Shown here piece by piece: positions 33,351 to 44,405 of a stretch of 60,494 bases of DNA. The stretch lies in NCBI GenBank assembly GCA_003024175.1, contig MDYQ01000460.1, positions 1 to 60,494 of the forward strand, read 5' to 3'. How positions within the stretch are numbered: position 1 is the first letter of the stretch; every line of letters starts with the position of its first letter. The notes under the pieces were generated by a model. The model worked only from the letters and a program-made list of their open reading frames with translations. It was not told the origin of the DNA and made no database searches. The translations under genes and the position numbers were made by a program. The stretch comes from Planoprotostelium fungivorum (lineage: Eukaryota > Evosea > Variosea > Cavosteliida > Cavosteliaceae).

Positions 33351-33670
33351 CCACAGCCCTGGGCTTTCCTCCGTTTGAAAATTTCTACACAACGATAATA
33401 CACATCATCACTCACAAGGCCATCTTTTGTATTCAGTTGTTTGTTTATCTTTCTTTTGATGACCGTTCTCTAGTAAAACGGATAACGTGAGATAATCACG
33501 GTCACCAGTTCGATCGATAGACTTACGATACTGACTAAAATCAGTTATAAACTCACCTTTTACTTTCGTGTATTCTCAACTGCTGGCTGTTGTGATGCTT
33601 GCGCTTCTGATGTGATCTCCATCATTGACCCGTGTTTAATTCATTAATCCTTAACGGCTGATATTGCTTT

Positions 33671-33695
33671 TTACCGTACCCTTAGCAGCGTTAGG
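33671..33695 (-). repeat. CCTAACGGTGCGG hairpin repeat, copy 4 (degenerate)
   Basis: Only TTACCG and CGTTAGGTTTTTGG of the core remain; the partner stem arm is lost. The neighbouring GGCTGTTGTGATGCTTGCGC-like arm is shared with other copies. Confidence 0.6.
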
Positions 33696-34044
33696 TTTTT
33701 GGGATCACAAGCGCGGTTTTCTTCTTTCTCCCTTGATTGGATTCAGTCAATCCGTTCATCTGGTATCACCTCTCCTGTCAATAGGGGACATCAGGTTTCC
33801 GTGAGATCAACGCCTGAAACATGCGACCCCTACCTTCGTGTTATCTACATAAAAAGAGCCAGAAGCATGTTGGCCAGAGCAGCGTTCTCATTTAGAGGTC
33901 GTTCCTCTGCAGATCACGCAGGTAAATTTCGCCCGTCAGACCCACACCTCTACAAACAGGGCGGGATCTTTGTCGCATTTTGCTGTGGTGCGTTGAAGAA
34001 CAAAGGTCGCAGCAAAGATGGTGTGTCTATTTGAATTATTCACT

Positions 34045-35457
34045 GATCTGAGACGATAGCCTTCCACCTGCCAAGTGAAAGATTGTAAGGACAAGGTCCA
34101 CACACGCGGCATGTGTAACAAGCATCAAAAGAGACTTTACGATGCACGGAGGAAAGCACAGAGATTACAAAACCTGGTGAGTGGGAATGAACAGATGGTC
34201 GGCACCGATAATGAAATCTGTAGGGAGAGATTAACAGGATCGATCAGCCGCGAGTCTTGCAGAGAGACTTTGCAAACAAGTCAACTAAAACAAGACCGAT
34301 GGAACAAGAAGCAGAGGTGGTACCGATGGAACAAGAAGAGAAGAGTGTACCGGTGGAACGAGAAGAGCACAATGTACTGGCAGAGCAGGAGGAGAAGAGT
34401 GTACTGGTGGAGGAAGCAAAGAGACCCGAATCGAAAGATGTGGGAATCCAACATTCTGATGAAACACAAGGACACAGCGAAGAATACTTGCGGAAGTCAC
34501 TCCTAATAACTACACTGTACAACTATTTATTTGATCTGTCCATAGTGAGTATCGAAGGAATGGCAGTTTGGTGGGCTGACGTGTGAGCAGTGTAAAGGCA
34601 CTCGGACGGTGAAAGTGGGCAATTCGGTACTATCTTTGCCGGACGAATATTCTATATCTGTTGCAATCAATGGACAGCGGGATAATCTAGAGTCTGCAAT
34701 GAGCAATACAAAAGTCATCTTGGACGATTGGATGGTGGATCAGATGATGTACGACTTGGTCAAGAACGAAGCCAATTATGCATTGATCACATGCTCTGCC
34801 TTCCGCCCTATTTCCTCGAGAGTTCGCAGTTACATAGACGAAGAAACGACTGAGAGTCTCAAGAAATGGATGAACGAGAATGATAAGAGAGTCATCTTTG
34901 CCCCTAGATGTGTAGCAGGGCATTTCTATCTCATAGTTGTGAGGGAACGAGGGATCAGAGTGTTCGATTCTTTTGCGGGTGAGTTATTTATGTGTTGATG
35001 TCGATGGACGTGGACTGACTTGAGAACGAAGGATCGACTCTAGAAAAGAAAAACGATATCGATAAGATCAAGTCCATACTTTACCCAAAGAGAGGTAGCG
35101 CAGTTTCATTCTTCGCGGAGTCATTCCAGACTGACTCTCATTCGTGTGGTGTATGGGTGTACCAGTTTGCGAAGCATTACGTGGAGATGGAGACCAAGGG
35201 AGAGCAGGTCAACTCAGAAGAATTGATGGCGAGGAACATCGTCAATGATAGGGAACACTTCTTGCAGAACATAGAACACATATTTGAAGTTGAAGACAAC
35301 ACAATCGTGAGCCTGGCGTTGAAAACTCACTCCGACTATGGCCTCACGTGAGTCAGTCATCCTTGTGTCCACTTCTGATCCAAGGTATAGAAAGGGTTTC
35401 ATCGATTATATGAATGAAGAAGATGCTCGGTTGAAAGAGAAGGAAATGATTACATAA
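34045..35457 (+). CDS. Ulp1-like (C48) cysteine protease with N-terminal zinc-motif; catalytic residues intact
   Basis: After a possible acceptor near 34062, the protein reads TCQVKDCKDKVHTRGMCNKH, a C-x4-C-x9-C-x2-H motif. A 13-residue acidic repeat follows (MEQEEKSVPVEREEH-type). The protease domain includes DDWMVDQMMYDLVKNEANYA, then AGHFYLIVV (catalytic His), IRVFDSFAG (Asp) and FQTDSHSCGVW (oxyanion Gln and nucleophile Cys), the order of the Ulp1/SENP/adenain-like fold. Introns follow NL (34184-34230), the acidic region (near 34542-34586) and FAG (34980-35032), with another after YGLT. The stop is TAA 35455-35457. Ulp1 enzymes cleave SUMO or related conjugates, and relatives are common in transposons. 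The first exon is not located. The tandem paralogue follows at 36421. Confidence 0.75.
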
Positions 35458-35477
35458 TAAATGCGGCGGGTGCAGAT

Positions 35478-35760
35478 ATGTCAGAGACGGTGGTCGTAGA
35501 GTTGTACAGGTGGTACTTCAGTGAGTGGCCGTCTTCAAGCGGAACATCGTTCGATTTTAGGATCTCTACGAAGGTGTTAGCACTATGGTTTAGACAGTCC
35601 AGACATCCAGTGAGTGATAATTATCACGTACTGGTCAGTGCACATGGTTCGAACTGTACGAAGAATACAAAGAAGACGGTCCGTTCCAATCTATGGTTGA
35701 CTCACCGATTTTAGGATCTCTACGAAGGTGTTAGCACCTCACGGAAGGAGAACTCAAGAA
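35478..35760 (+). repeat. 32-bp direct repeat between the two Ulp1-like genes
   Basis: CGATTTTAGGATCTCTACGA continuing to GGTGTTAGCAC occurs at 35552-35583 and 35706-35737. Both start with an acceptor-like TTTTAG. It may be a duplicated exon start, since the frame around copy 1 (MSETVVVELYRWYFSEW) is protein-like. No complete gene is evident. Confidence 0.7.
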
Positions 35761-36420
35761 AATACATGACGGGCGAGTTGTTGATCGATGAAAGTTTTCC
35801 TTTGGCTCGGGCAACGAGAACCACTTCCACCTCACATTCACTTCTCAGAATGCGTACTGTGATCCGCTGGTGTCACAGAGCCGTGAAGGGCCCATCTAAT
35901 TGTAATATTGCGCTTGTCGCGTTGTAGTGTAGTAAGAAACCGAAAAACAAACACATCCAAACTTGGCCACAAGGGCGGACCGTCTTCTGTTTCTGAGTGA
36001 AGTTATGCGGAATATAACCACGGCTGACGTCCGTCTGTGAGAAGTTAAGCAGAAACCAGTCAACGGTCAGGCTATAGCTTGGGTGATTTATAGATACAGA
36101 CTGTACTAACAACAAACTCCCTTTACTCAGCTCGAGAAAGGAGCCAAGCGAGCATGAATAGTAGCAGAGCTACAAAGGAGAAGAAGAGCAAAAGAGGTGG
36201 AGTGATCGGGTGGAGGAAAATTGACAGATATTTAATCGACTGGACTTCACGGACGGTGTAAGAACTGATCAACAGGGCCCTATCTGAGAACAAATGTCAA
36301 AGGAAGCGTTGTGCACAGAGGGGGAATGCAGAAGATTGCAAATCCTGGTTAGCCCGCAGAATTCGGGTAACCCGTAGAAAATTGGGGTCCGTCCAGGTTG
36401 CTGTCACTGAGGGATCAGAA

Positions 36421-37896
36421 ATGAGAGAAGGGAAAACAAAGGTACGGCTGTTTCTATCTGGATCCTTGAGTATAAACCAAATTGACCTTTTTCAGCGTCA
36501 TCGTAACTGCGAAGAGACGGGATGTGATCGGTTATACCATGCAAAGGGTGTCTGCTCCACGCATTATTCACAACAATATCGCCAACAGCACAAATCATGG
36601 AGTCCATTTCACCGCGAACAGGTGAAGATCAATAGAGAGTTCGGCGCTGACTGCGAAGAAGCAGAAGAAACCAAAGAAGGAGATGAAGTCAACGAGGAAG
36701 CACATAGATGCAGAAGGAATAAGAATCCATGATATGTCGAGGGAAGTAATGGCGAATGAGATGTTACAGAGGAGCTGCATGGAAAGGTGTTTTGAAATGG
36801 TAGAGGTGAGATCGATGGGAGAAACCTGGTGGTAGTTGATGTATGCAGAGGGAGCAGGGAAAAGAGACGACTGGCGGTGATGGAGAAGAGAGAGACGAGG
36901 AAGGAAAGAGGAGAATATTTCATAACAAAGAAGAGAAAGATAAGGAGGGGAAGGAGACTCTTGTGCATGACGAGGGAAAGAGGGAAGGAGAGGAAAGAGT
37001 GGAGAAGGCGAAGAGGGAAGAGCTCAGAACGAAGAGCGTAGAGACCCAACATCCGAACGAGCTTGCTATCGAGAGACCGTGGTTCGACCGTCTGAAGTCT
37101 ATCCTCCAAATGTTGATAGAAGTGAGTTTAGAAGGGAAAGGAGATTGGGCTGACGTACGAATAGATCAGAGGAGTGGATACGGTCATAGTGGGAAATTCA
37201 GTCCTGTGTAAGCCGAGTAAAGATGTGGAGACAGCCATCGATGAATACGCGTCGGATCTGAAGGAAGCAACGAACAAGACAGGAGTGGAGATGAAGGATT
37301 GGATGGTGGATCAGATGATGTACGACTTGGTCAAGAACGAGGCCAATTATGCAACGATTCCATGCTCTGCCTTCCGCTCCGAGAACTCCTCTTACCGCTG
37401 TTTCTTGGCATCTCAGACCATCGATCATCTGACGAATTGGGTAGAGGATCCTAAGAGGGTCGTCTTTGCTCCTCAGGTTACAAAAGATTACGAGTTTCTG
37501 TTGATCCTGAATAATGCCCGTGCTACCGTCGTAAGACGTGTTGGTGAGTGTATAGATTGGGAATGCACGATCACACGAATAATAAAGAATGTAGGTAACA
37601 AACAACCTATAAACAGCAAAGTGCGCAACATCCTTAGCGAGTTGAATTTGGAAGGAGCAATCACACATGAAAAATTAGACAAGAAGAACTCAATTCGTGC
37701 CATATGGATGTACGAGTACGCACGAAAGTACATCGAGAAGAATTGCAATGCCGAAACACAGGGAGAGAAGATAGGAGTCAAAGTAGTCTCAGAAGAGGAC
37801 GTGCTGAAATACTTACAAGCCACGATCACAGGGCACGAGGAGGATGTGCTAGTGAGCTTGGCAGTCAAAAATAGCAAAATTGATCGTATGATGTGA
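36421..37896 (+). CDS. Ulp1-like paralogue that has lost all catalytic residues (pseudoprotease)
   Basis: It starts MREGKTK, and a 54-nt intron leads to RNCEETGCDRLYHAKGVCST, again C-x4-C-x9-C-x2-H with identical spacing to the upstream gene. A long Glu/Lys-rich region follows, then after an intron near 37124-37166 comes IVGNSVLCKPSKD and MKDWMVDQMMYDLVKNEANY, almost identical to the neighbour. The catalytic positions are changed: AGHFYLIVV becomes KDYEFLLIL (His lost), FDSFAG becomes VRRVG (Asp lost), and SHSCGVW becomes NSIRAIW (Cys replaced). The frame stays open to TGA 37896, and the intron after the VRRVG position (near 37543-37592) matches the FAG intron of the neighbour. So it looks like an expressed tandem duplicate under relaxed or changed constraint, not a decayed one. 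Exon joins between 36721 and 36843 are uncertain. Confidence 0.65.
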
Positions 37897-38119
37897 GTAT
37901 TCTCACTTACGTGTCCTTCCGCTGAGACAAGCAAGGTACATGCAGCAAGGCAAAATATTCTTATAAAATGTATCTGTCGAGAGGTGAAGAGGAGAGGCAA
38001 CTAACGACCGCAAGAGACAAGGGAGGTTACCTCTCTTTCGTCACGAATAAATGAACATTTGTTGTACTTTTTACATTTCATTTGGAGACATTTTCATAAG
38101 GTGCAGGTGCACTGTTCAC

Positions 38120-38660
38120 AATCCCTTCATACAGACACTATGATACTGAGTTGATTGATCAGAAGGGTACGCATCACGGAGGAGGAGATCCAAAATGAGA
38201 TCCAGATATTGAGGAAGCATGGCAGACATGAGGGCATCGATCGCCTCAGAGGTCTTTGATCAAGGCAAAGTCGTCGTGCTTGTGATGGACTAGTGAGTGA
38301 CACATGGACCAAATCCCTTCACCATCTAACCCCCGCCCAGCTTGAATGGAGGTACATTGTGGGATTACATCAAGAAGAAGGGAGTCATGAAAAAGACATC
38401 TTTGAAGCTCTGGCCTACCTCCACTCCAACGGTGTCGCCCATCGCGATATCAAACCCCAAAACGTGCGTTCCCCCTCCATCTGCATCTTCTGACCTCCAT
38501 CTCAGATGTTGATGCATAAGAGCCGCGATGGCACTCGCACCACCCACCTCATCGACTTTGGCTTCGCCACTCGCGACGGGGACTCCAGCATGAGCCTCGC
38601 TTAAGACACCCTTGGTTGCAATCTGAAGGCAGAGTGGGCAGCTCGTGAATGGATGTCCAC
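38120..38660 (+). pseudogene. Protein kinase catalytic-domain relic
   Basis: The pieces are EEIQNEIQILRKHG, SEVFDQGKVVVLVMDY, an intron, LNGGTLWDYIKKKGVM, DIFEALAYLHSNGVAHRDIK plus PQN, a second intron, and THLIDFGFATRDGDSSMSLA. The HRDIKPQN catalytic loop and DFG are intact, and the layout suggests a CAMK-like kinase. Two frame changes lie outside introns (before SEVFD and before DIFEAL), an in-frame TAA follows SMSLA where the activation loop should continue, and both lobes are truncated. It is therefore a non-functional fragment. Confidence 0.75.
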
Positions 38661-38699
38661 AATGAGAGCTCAAGCATGAGCCGATGAGATGTTATTGTA

Positions 38700-39228
38700 T
38701 AGACTGCTGCATAAGCCAGTTCAAGAAGAACGATAATATGATATACAAATAAGTGATTGTACAGAATTTACTGTCTTCTTCATCTTAACATGTCTATTGA
38801 TGTTTCGAGTTGGAATGGAGATGAATGGAGGAGGCTGTGTCTGGTACAAGCTGCAGCAGCTCTTGCCCCAGTCAGTCTGGCAGGTTGTAGTCTGACAATC
38901 ACCTGTCTACAAGGGGAAGGTCTCTGAGTGGGAATTCCTTCTTGATCTCATTCATCATCTTGACTGCACTGGCTGATGCGTCTCAACTGGAGGTCAATTT
39001 GAAGGAAGGTGTTGGCGGCACAGCAGCTGGAGAAAACAAGACTTGGAACAGTGACCTTGACTTTTTCAGCACCAAGAACAAATCATGCCATTGTATGGTG
39101 CAGTCTTCATACTACCCCTTGGAACTATACCACAAGCAACAAGTTAGATACTGCCTACATGAAGGCAGGTCTGATTGTTGCAAAAGGTGCCTTGTCAGAG
39201 TCTTACTTTCTGAGTCCAATTCATTCAT
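38700..39228. other. Gap between kinase relic and separase
   Basis: Coding-like plus-strand frames occur (SIDVSSWNGDEWRRLCLVQA near 38795; NKLDTAYMKAGLIVAKGALS near 39145). No family is recognised and they oppose the 3' end of separase. Confidence 0.3.
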
Positions 39229-42200
39229 CTATCCAGTTTCACATGTTATCATCATTTTTGTGGGAAATCCATAGATGATCAAAGACATTCCAGTAATGTA
39301 GTCCTGTGCCCTGCCATCTATAATCCAATTCAATACTTGAATGTTCCATTACACATGCTTACATGATATGTCCTGTGATAAATAACAGCCCCCTTTGTGA
39401 TCTCTGTTTGATTGCATTGTCTTTGCAAGAATATTGTCCAAGTGGCCACTAGGTACATCCCAAAGGTTTCCAACCACAGTTTGACTATGGTAAGGTCTCA
39501 ACTTTCATTGAATCAATAACTCACCACTTCTTCATCAAATAGCTGATTGCAATCCCTGATGGTTCAAAGCTCCCACTTGGTTTTAAAGCTCCTGATGAAC
39601 ATCCCATAAGCATCACAATCTTTGGTACATTCTTCATTTTCATGATTGTATCTGTTGGTAGTAGATATTCTCCTCCATTGTGGCCACAATAACTGCATCA
39701 ATGTTGATAATAGTAGTAATATGATATAGTACTTACATGAAAATGTCATTATTAGGTAGTTCAGAACGGATATAATTCTTGACATCAGCATGACCAATAT
39801 CAAAATAAATACCCTTCCATTCTTCTCTGATTGGAGTGAGATTGGTCAAATATATGTGTTCACCTGTAGCGTACAAAGCAAGATTTAATCAGCTCAGAAC
39901 TGCCTTCAATATCTGGATTAACATAATAAAGCTTCTCTCCACTTATGATATCATTGTTGGGCAAGAAATTCCTCAGAAAATGGAGAGAAGGAGTCCTGGT
40001 CAGTGTGAGCTTGTCTAGACATCCTTCTGAATATTAGATTTGTGCATTGCTTTGTGAGCTTACCTTCCCATGGAAATGCTTGACTATCTTTGTCTAATAT
40101 GAGGATTACTGGATCATTGATATTGAAATCAAAGAGATCTTGTACTAGACTTTTGAATTTCTTGACAATCTCCTCCAGTTCCTTACATAGGATGTTCCAC
40201 TGTGATAGGAGAAAACTTCTATTTGGAATTGAGGAAACTTTTCTGATCTTTTCATTAAAGGTAGAAAAATAACCTTTGAGAGTATCCCACTGTCTGAGAT
40301 GAGAATTCAATTCATGTTGTTTCTCACATCATATCTGATACAAAAGCAATCCATTGCCTTTCCAGGGTTTGTCTTGGTGACAATCATTTTGTTATCAATC
40401 AAATTGAATGACATGATTGTCCAATGCTGCATTATTCAACACAACACATATGATCATTTTTACCTTTGGAAGAGGTTTGATAATAGATCTGAAATCTATC
40501 TCTTCAGAAGCATCATATGGAAGATCTTGTTCTTCCATGGTGTAGAGAAGGTCCTGATTGATGTATGCACATCCCATTGACATAACTGTCATGTAATTGG
40601 CTTGTGTCAAAAAGATCACTCACTTAAATGCTCATGAAATGATAAATTATCATCAAGAGCCAATAGACCATCCTTCTTGTAAATGAGAGATGACACAATT
40701 CTCCTGATTGACTGACTCATAAGCCAAGGATATCTCAAATCCTTTGACATTCTGAATGACTCTACACATGCAGATAGATCTATTATTTTTCAGCAATAAA
40801 TAAAAAAGATACAACAAACCTCGCTCATCTAATAATGAGATGAAGAAATAGCATCTGGCCATATCACTTTTTCTATGTAGCATTCCAGTCTCTATCAGTT
40901 TTCCTATTACAATTGAAGTGAATATATATCATACTTGACTCTCTCACCAAGGTGATTTGATTGTTCTAACTGATTCAATTCTGCCATGAGCAATGTAAGG
41001 TCTGATTTCACTTTTTTTTCAAAATGTGGATGCTTTGATTGTAAAGTATCTGAATTCAAAAATTGCATACATGTCTTCCTGTGATACTTCTGTTCTCCAA
41101 CTGAAATGTGTCAGATATCCAAAAGTCAACAAATAACCCCACCTTTAGCCAAGAGAATGTGTGCATAGAACTGCTGCATCTCAACTGCAAAGACTGGTGC
41201 TTCTTTGCCTTTGTTGATTATTCTTTTTAAACAAGCATTGTCAAGTCCTTTTCCTTCTCTCAAAAGTATCCATTGTTGCTGGATCTGGATGGCAAACCAA
41301 GGTGCATAAGAATGGAATGGATTAGATGTAGCCTCATCTATGAGCAAGTTTGCCCTATGATTATCTCCCAGTAAACTGAGTAGTGAGGAAGTCTGTTAAA
41401 AATGAGGTTATGATGAAGAACTAATTCACCTTGGTGTAAGAGGTGAGTTTTTTTCTTTGTAACTGCCACCACTGATCTGCACAGACGTAGACATCGTGAT
41501 GCTTATAAAGATGAAGAGCTTTGAGGTTGAGATGAGCAGAGCTGATCAAATCAGCAGAGATGCTTGCTTTCATCTCAAAAACTGTAGCTTGTTGAATGTT
41601 GGTCAAATCTTCCTAAAATCTAATTACAGAATATCAAGACACCCCTCACTCACCTTCAAAATCTCTTCTATGATAGAATTGGTCAATGTCCCCATCCTCT
41701 CAAAGATTCTTGCTTCAATGAGTTGCAATTGAATGTCAACTGTTCTTCTAAGGTTGGATTGTTTGGCTAGATCTTGTGCTTCTTTTAGCTTGCAGTTGGC
41801 TTCTTCTAGATCCCAAAGGCTAACGTGGACCTCTGCTAATCTGACAAGGGTGTCTAAATGATTTTTAATCCTCCAATTGTCTGTGTTATGATTAATTAAT
41901 ACATTCATCTAATACGAGCACAGAAGACAGTAGAGATCTCGTCTTACCTGACACCTGAGATTTAATCTTTTTGAGTAACTCTTCAACTGCATGCAATGCT
42001 TCAATCTGAAGGTCCACATCACCAACAAATGACAAAAAGCTACTAGCTTCCTCTGACGTAGTATTATTCAGGAGAAATATGTTCAGGTTTGCTCACTTAA
42101 TGTTTGAATCCTTCTCCTCCAAGAAGCCTCTGAAGATAGTCCGGACTGAATACTCAACTATCCATGTTAGAGACAGCAATGGTTTCTTACTCACACAATT

Positions 42201-43313
42201 AAGAGCTTTTCTTAGCTCCTCATATTTGTACTGTCCACAAATGAGGTAGCAGTTGATACAACCAGGGATTATCTCAGAAGATAAGATGTGTTGCATGATG
42301 GGACCAGAAGAAGGTCTTATTATATGAACCGGAATGTTTCTCTCTTCCCTTTGTTCATTCAATAGTCTCACTTCATGGCCTGTCAGACCCCCTTGTTGAG
42401 AGTAGATGTACAATCTGATCATGATTACCTCATGAAATTACCATGAATATTCACTCTTCATCCAGAAGATTGAATAGATCCGTTTGATTGAGATGTAGAT
42501 GAGATATCTCGTTTGCTATTGAACTGATTTTGCCTTGCTCTCTCCCATATCCTTTCTCAACCCACAAATCAAGGAGTGGCCATAGATGTTTGAGACTCGT
42601 AGTCTTCTGGATGGCAACCTTCATTACTTCTCTCTAAATTGATAAATTTTTAAAGCTAACTTGACAAATGATCTCACGTCAAATTGTTTTTGGAGGAACA
42701 CAGAATAAATCTCCAAATATACTTCAGGCTTAGCTTCTTTACAGTGGTGGAGAGACTCTGCAAGAAGCGTTCTTCTTTGTTGATTGGTCAAGCTTTCAAC
42801 CACTACCAGACACTGCTTGTAATAGAGGCTCTTGAATTCGTAGTGCTCAGAGACTTTGGACATTAATTCAACATTGTCTTCCAAATGTTTCCGTGATCCC
42901 AACTGCACAACGTATGCGCATATTGTGGCTCCAACATGATGAATATCGCTCTTGTCAACTGCTTGAATTAGAGCTGTCAAGCCAAAATGCACACCTTTCT
43001 GCCCGTTGAGTTCAACGCACGGAGATTTGAGGATTTGTTTCACGAATTTCACCATCCTGATGATGTGTCGCTTCAATTCTGCCGTAGAGACCGAATTGAA
43101 GATCTCCCTGATCCCTGGAATCTATCACATCTAATCAGATGCACATTACCTCCTCATATGACCCACCGGCGTTTCTTTCACTTCATATATGATCTTCAGT
43201 AAGTTGAAACTGAGGTTGTAAGACTGATGTTAGATGCACAAAGAAAGGTGTGACGATTGAACTTACTAATTGCTTTGAGAGGACTCATCTCCTTCTTTCT
43301 CTTCCCCCGACAT
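39229..43313 (-). CDS. ESP1: Separase (peptidase family C50), complete catalytic domain
   Basis: The minus-strand gene has about ten exons. The C-terminal half is unmistakable: VILILDKDSQAFPWEG, an intron, LTLTRTPSLHFLRNFLPNND, then KLYYVNPDIEGSSELIKS, IYFDIGHADVKNYIRSELPN, and YCGHNGGEYLLPTDTI (catalytic His codon at 39680-39682). Next comes KIVMLMGCSSGALKPSG (catalytic Cys codon near 39600), an intron, VVGNLWDVPSGHLDNILA, and a last exon after a 27-nt intron with DGRAQDYITGMSLIIYGF, stop 39229-39231. Separase cleaves cohesin at anaphase. The N-terminal half (43313-40900) is divergent and helical (LEEANCKLKEAQDLAKQS, EAPVFAVEMQQFYAHILL), as expected for the superhelical arm. The first ATG is probably 43313 (MSGEEKEGDESSQS), but joins of exons 1-3 are unclear. 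The whole gene is visibly AT-richer than its surroundings. Confidence 0.85.
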
Positions 43314-43536
43314 TGCTACTACCTCACTGAGGGCCGATCTGACCTGTTATATTGAAGCTGGCACGATTCCGACTGGAAGATTCCATGAATACAATCACGT
43401 GACCATGTTCCGCCAAACCATCTTCGCCTCTTTGTGAGGCGGCCAAAACATCCTGGCGTTGGCTTTCTCTGGATCCTCCGGATACAACCGTACCTGTTGA
43501 TTGACGGTCACTCTTCTGCCCCTTCGTCTCTTCCTC

Positions 43537-43800
43537 CAGGAATGGGTATTTGAGTTGAGTATTTCATTCTATTGAATGCTCACTCCTTTAGGATGACCAC
43601 TCACCAATACTCATTTTAGATATAATGCGTTACGTTGATTCGTCATATAGCAGGCAACACATGTCGCATCACGTTGCGATGATCACGCACGACTCCAACT
43701 ACCTTCATTGATGCTGTCCCTTCGTCTTGTTGTTGGACTCCTGCTCGGATGCAGCTTCCTCTCTCAGGTGGGTAGCCACCTCATCGCACGTGCGATGATT
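43537..43800 (-). repeat. CATTCCTG-ended dispersed repeat, copy 2 (inverted)
   Basis: It begins CAGGAATGGGTATTTGAG and ends in the GCACGTGCGATGATTAC block shared with 13735. The middle is identical in order to the copies at 13735-13996 and 49985-50212. Confidence 0.85.
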
Positions 43801-43899
43801 ACTATTTTGAGTATTTGAGTATCCAATGCTCGGGACACTCAAATACTCACTTAACAGGGGGTCACTCACTCACTCGAATACCCATTCCTGGTTCGATGT

Positions 43900-44075
43900 G
43901 ATGCAGCAAATACTGATTTTACCAATATATATCTCGGAGCGAAGTCAATCAGCTCCCGGAGGCAGACAGGGTTGAGTACACCAGCCACATAGACAGCTGC
44001 AGGAAGAAATACAACGTCGTGGACAACAAGCTGTCATACTTCCAAGACACTACGAGGCTTGTCAGGTGATCCCAC
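43900..44075 (+). CDS. Possible isolated exon
   Basis: The frame SEVNQLPEADRVEYTSHIDS, CRKKYNVVDNKLSYFQDTTR is strongly protein-like (charged, helical) and ends at a GTGATC donor near 44067. No neighbouring exon was found, so it may be a gene fragment. Confidence 0.25.
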
Positions 44076-44405
44076 AATGTACACGTGAAGAGGAGATACT
44101 GATCGTGTGACAGAGATCTGAAGAGAGCCCTGAGTGTACAAGAGGAACACAGACAGAGGGGAGCCGCAAAGACCGAGCCTCAACTTGGCCAAATTTATTT
44201 TTTTTCATTTTCGTACAAAAATCATAAGATGTCATGTAAATCATCCAGAAATACGTTGATTAGGTCGATGACGACCTCACTGTCCGTGATCAACATCAGC
44301 AAACAGAACGTCGCCAACTTACACGATACTCATAGATTGGATGATATAAACGAACAACAATCCGACGAAGCTTGTATTGTTCATAGAGCCAGCTTCTACG
44401 CTCTA

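Noticed and set aside
36609-37109. 166-codon Leu/Ser-rich minus-strand frame resembling a membrane protein
   Set aside because: It is antisense to the Glu/Lys/Arg-rich spacer of the second Ulp1-like gene. Its hydrophobic look is the expected shadow of GAA/AAG/GGA-rich sense codons.
26975-37896. Idea that the TET/JBP-like gene and Ulp1-like genes belong to one KDZ (Kyakuja-Dileera-Zisupton) transposon
   Set aside because: No KDZ transposase motifs, SWIM finger or CxC domain could be found between them, and unrelated genes lie in between.
38120-38660. Functional protein kinase gene
   Set aside because: Two frame changes at sites without splice signals and a stop in the activation segment cannot be explained by introns.
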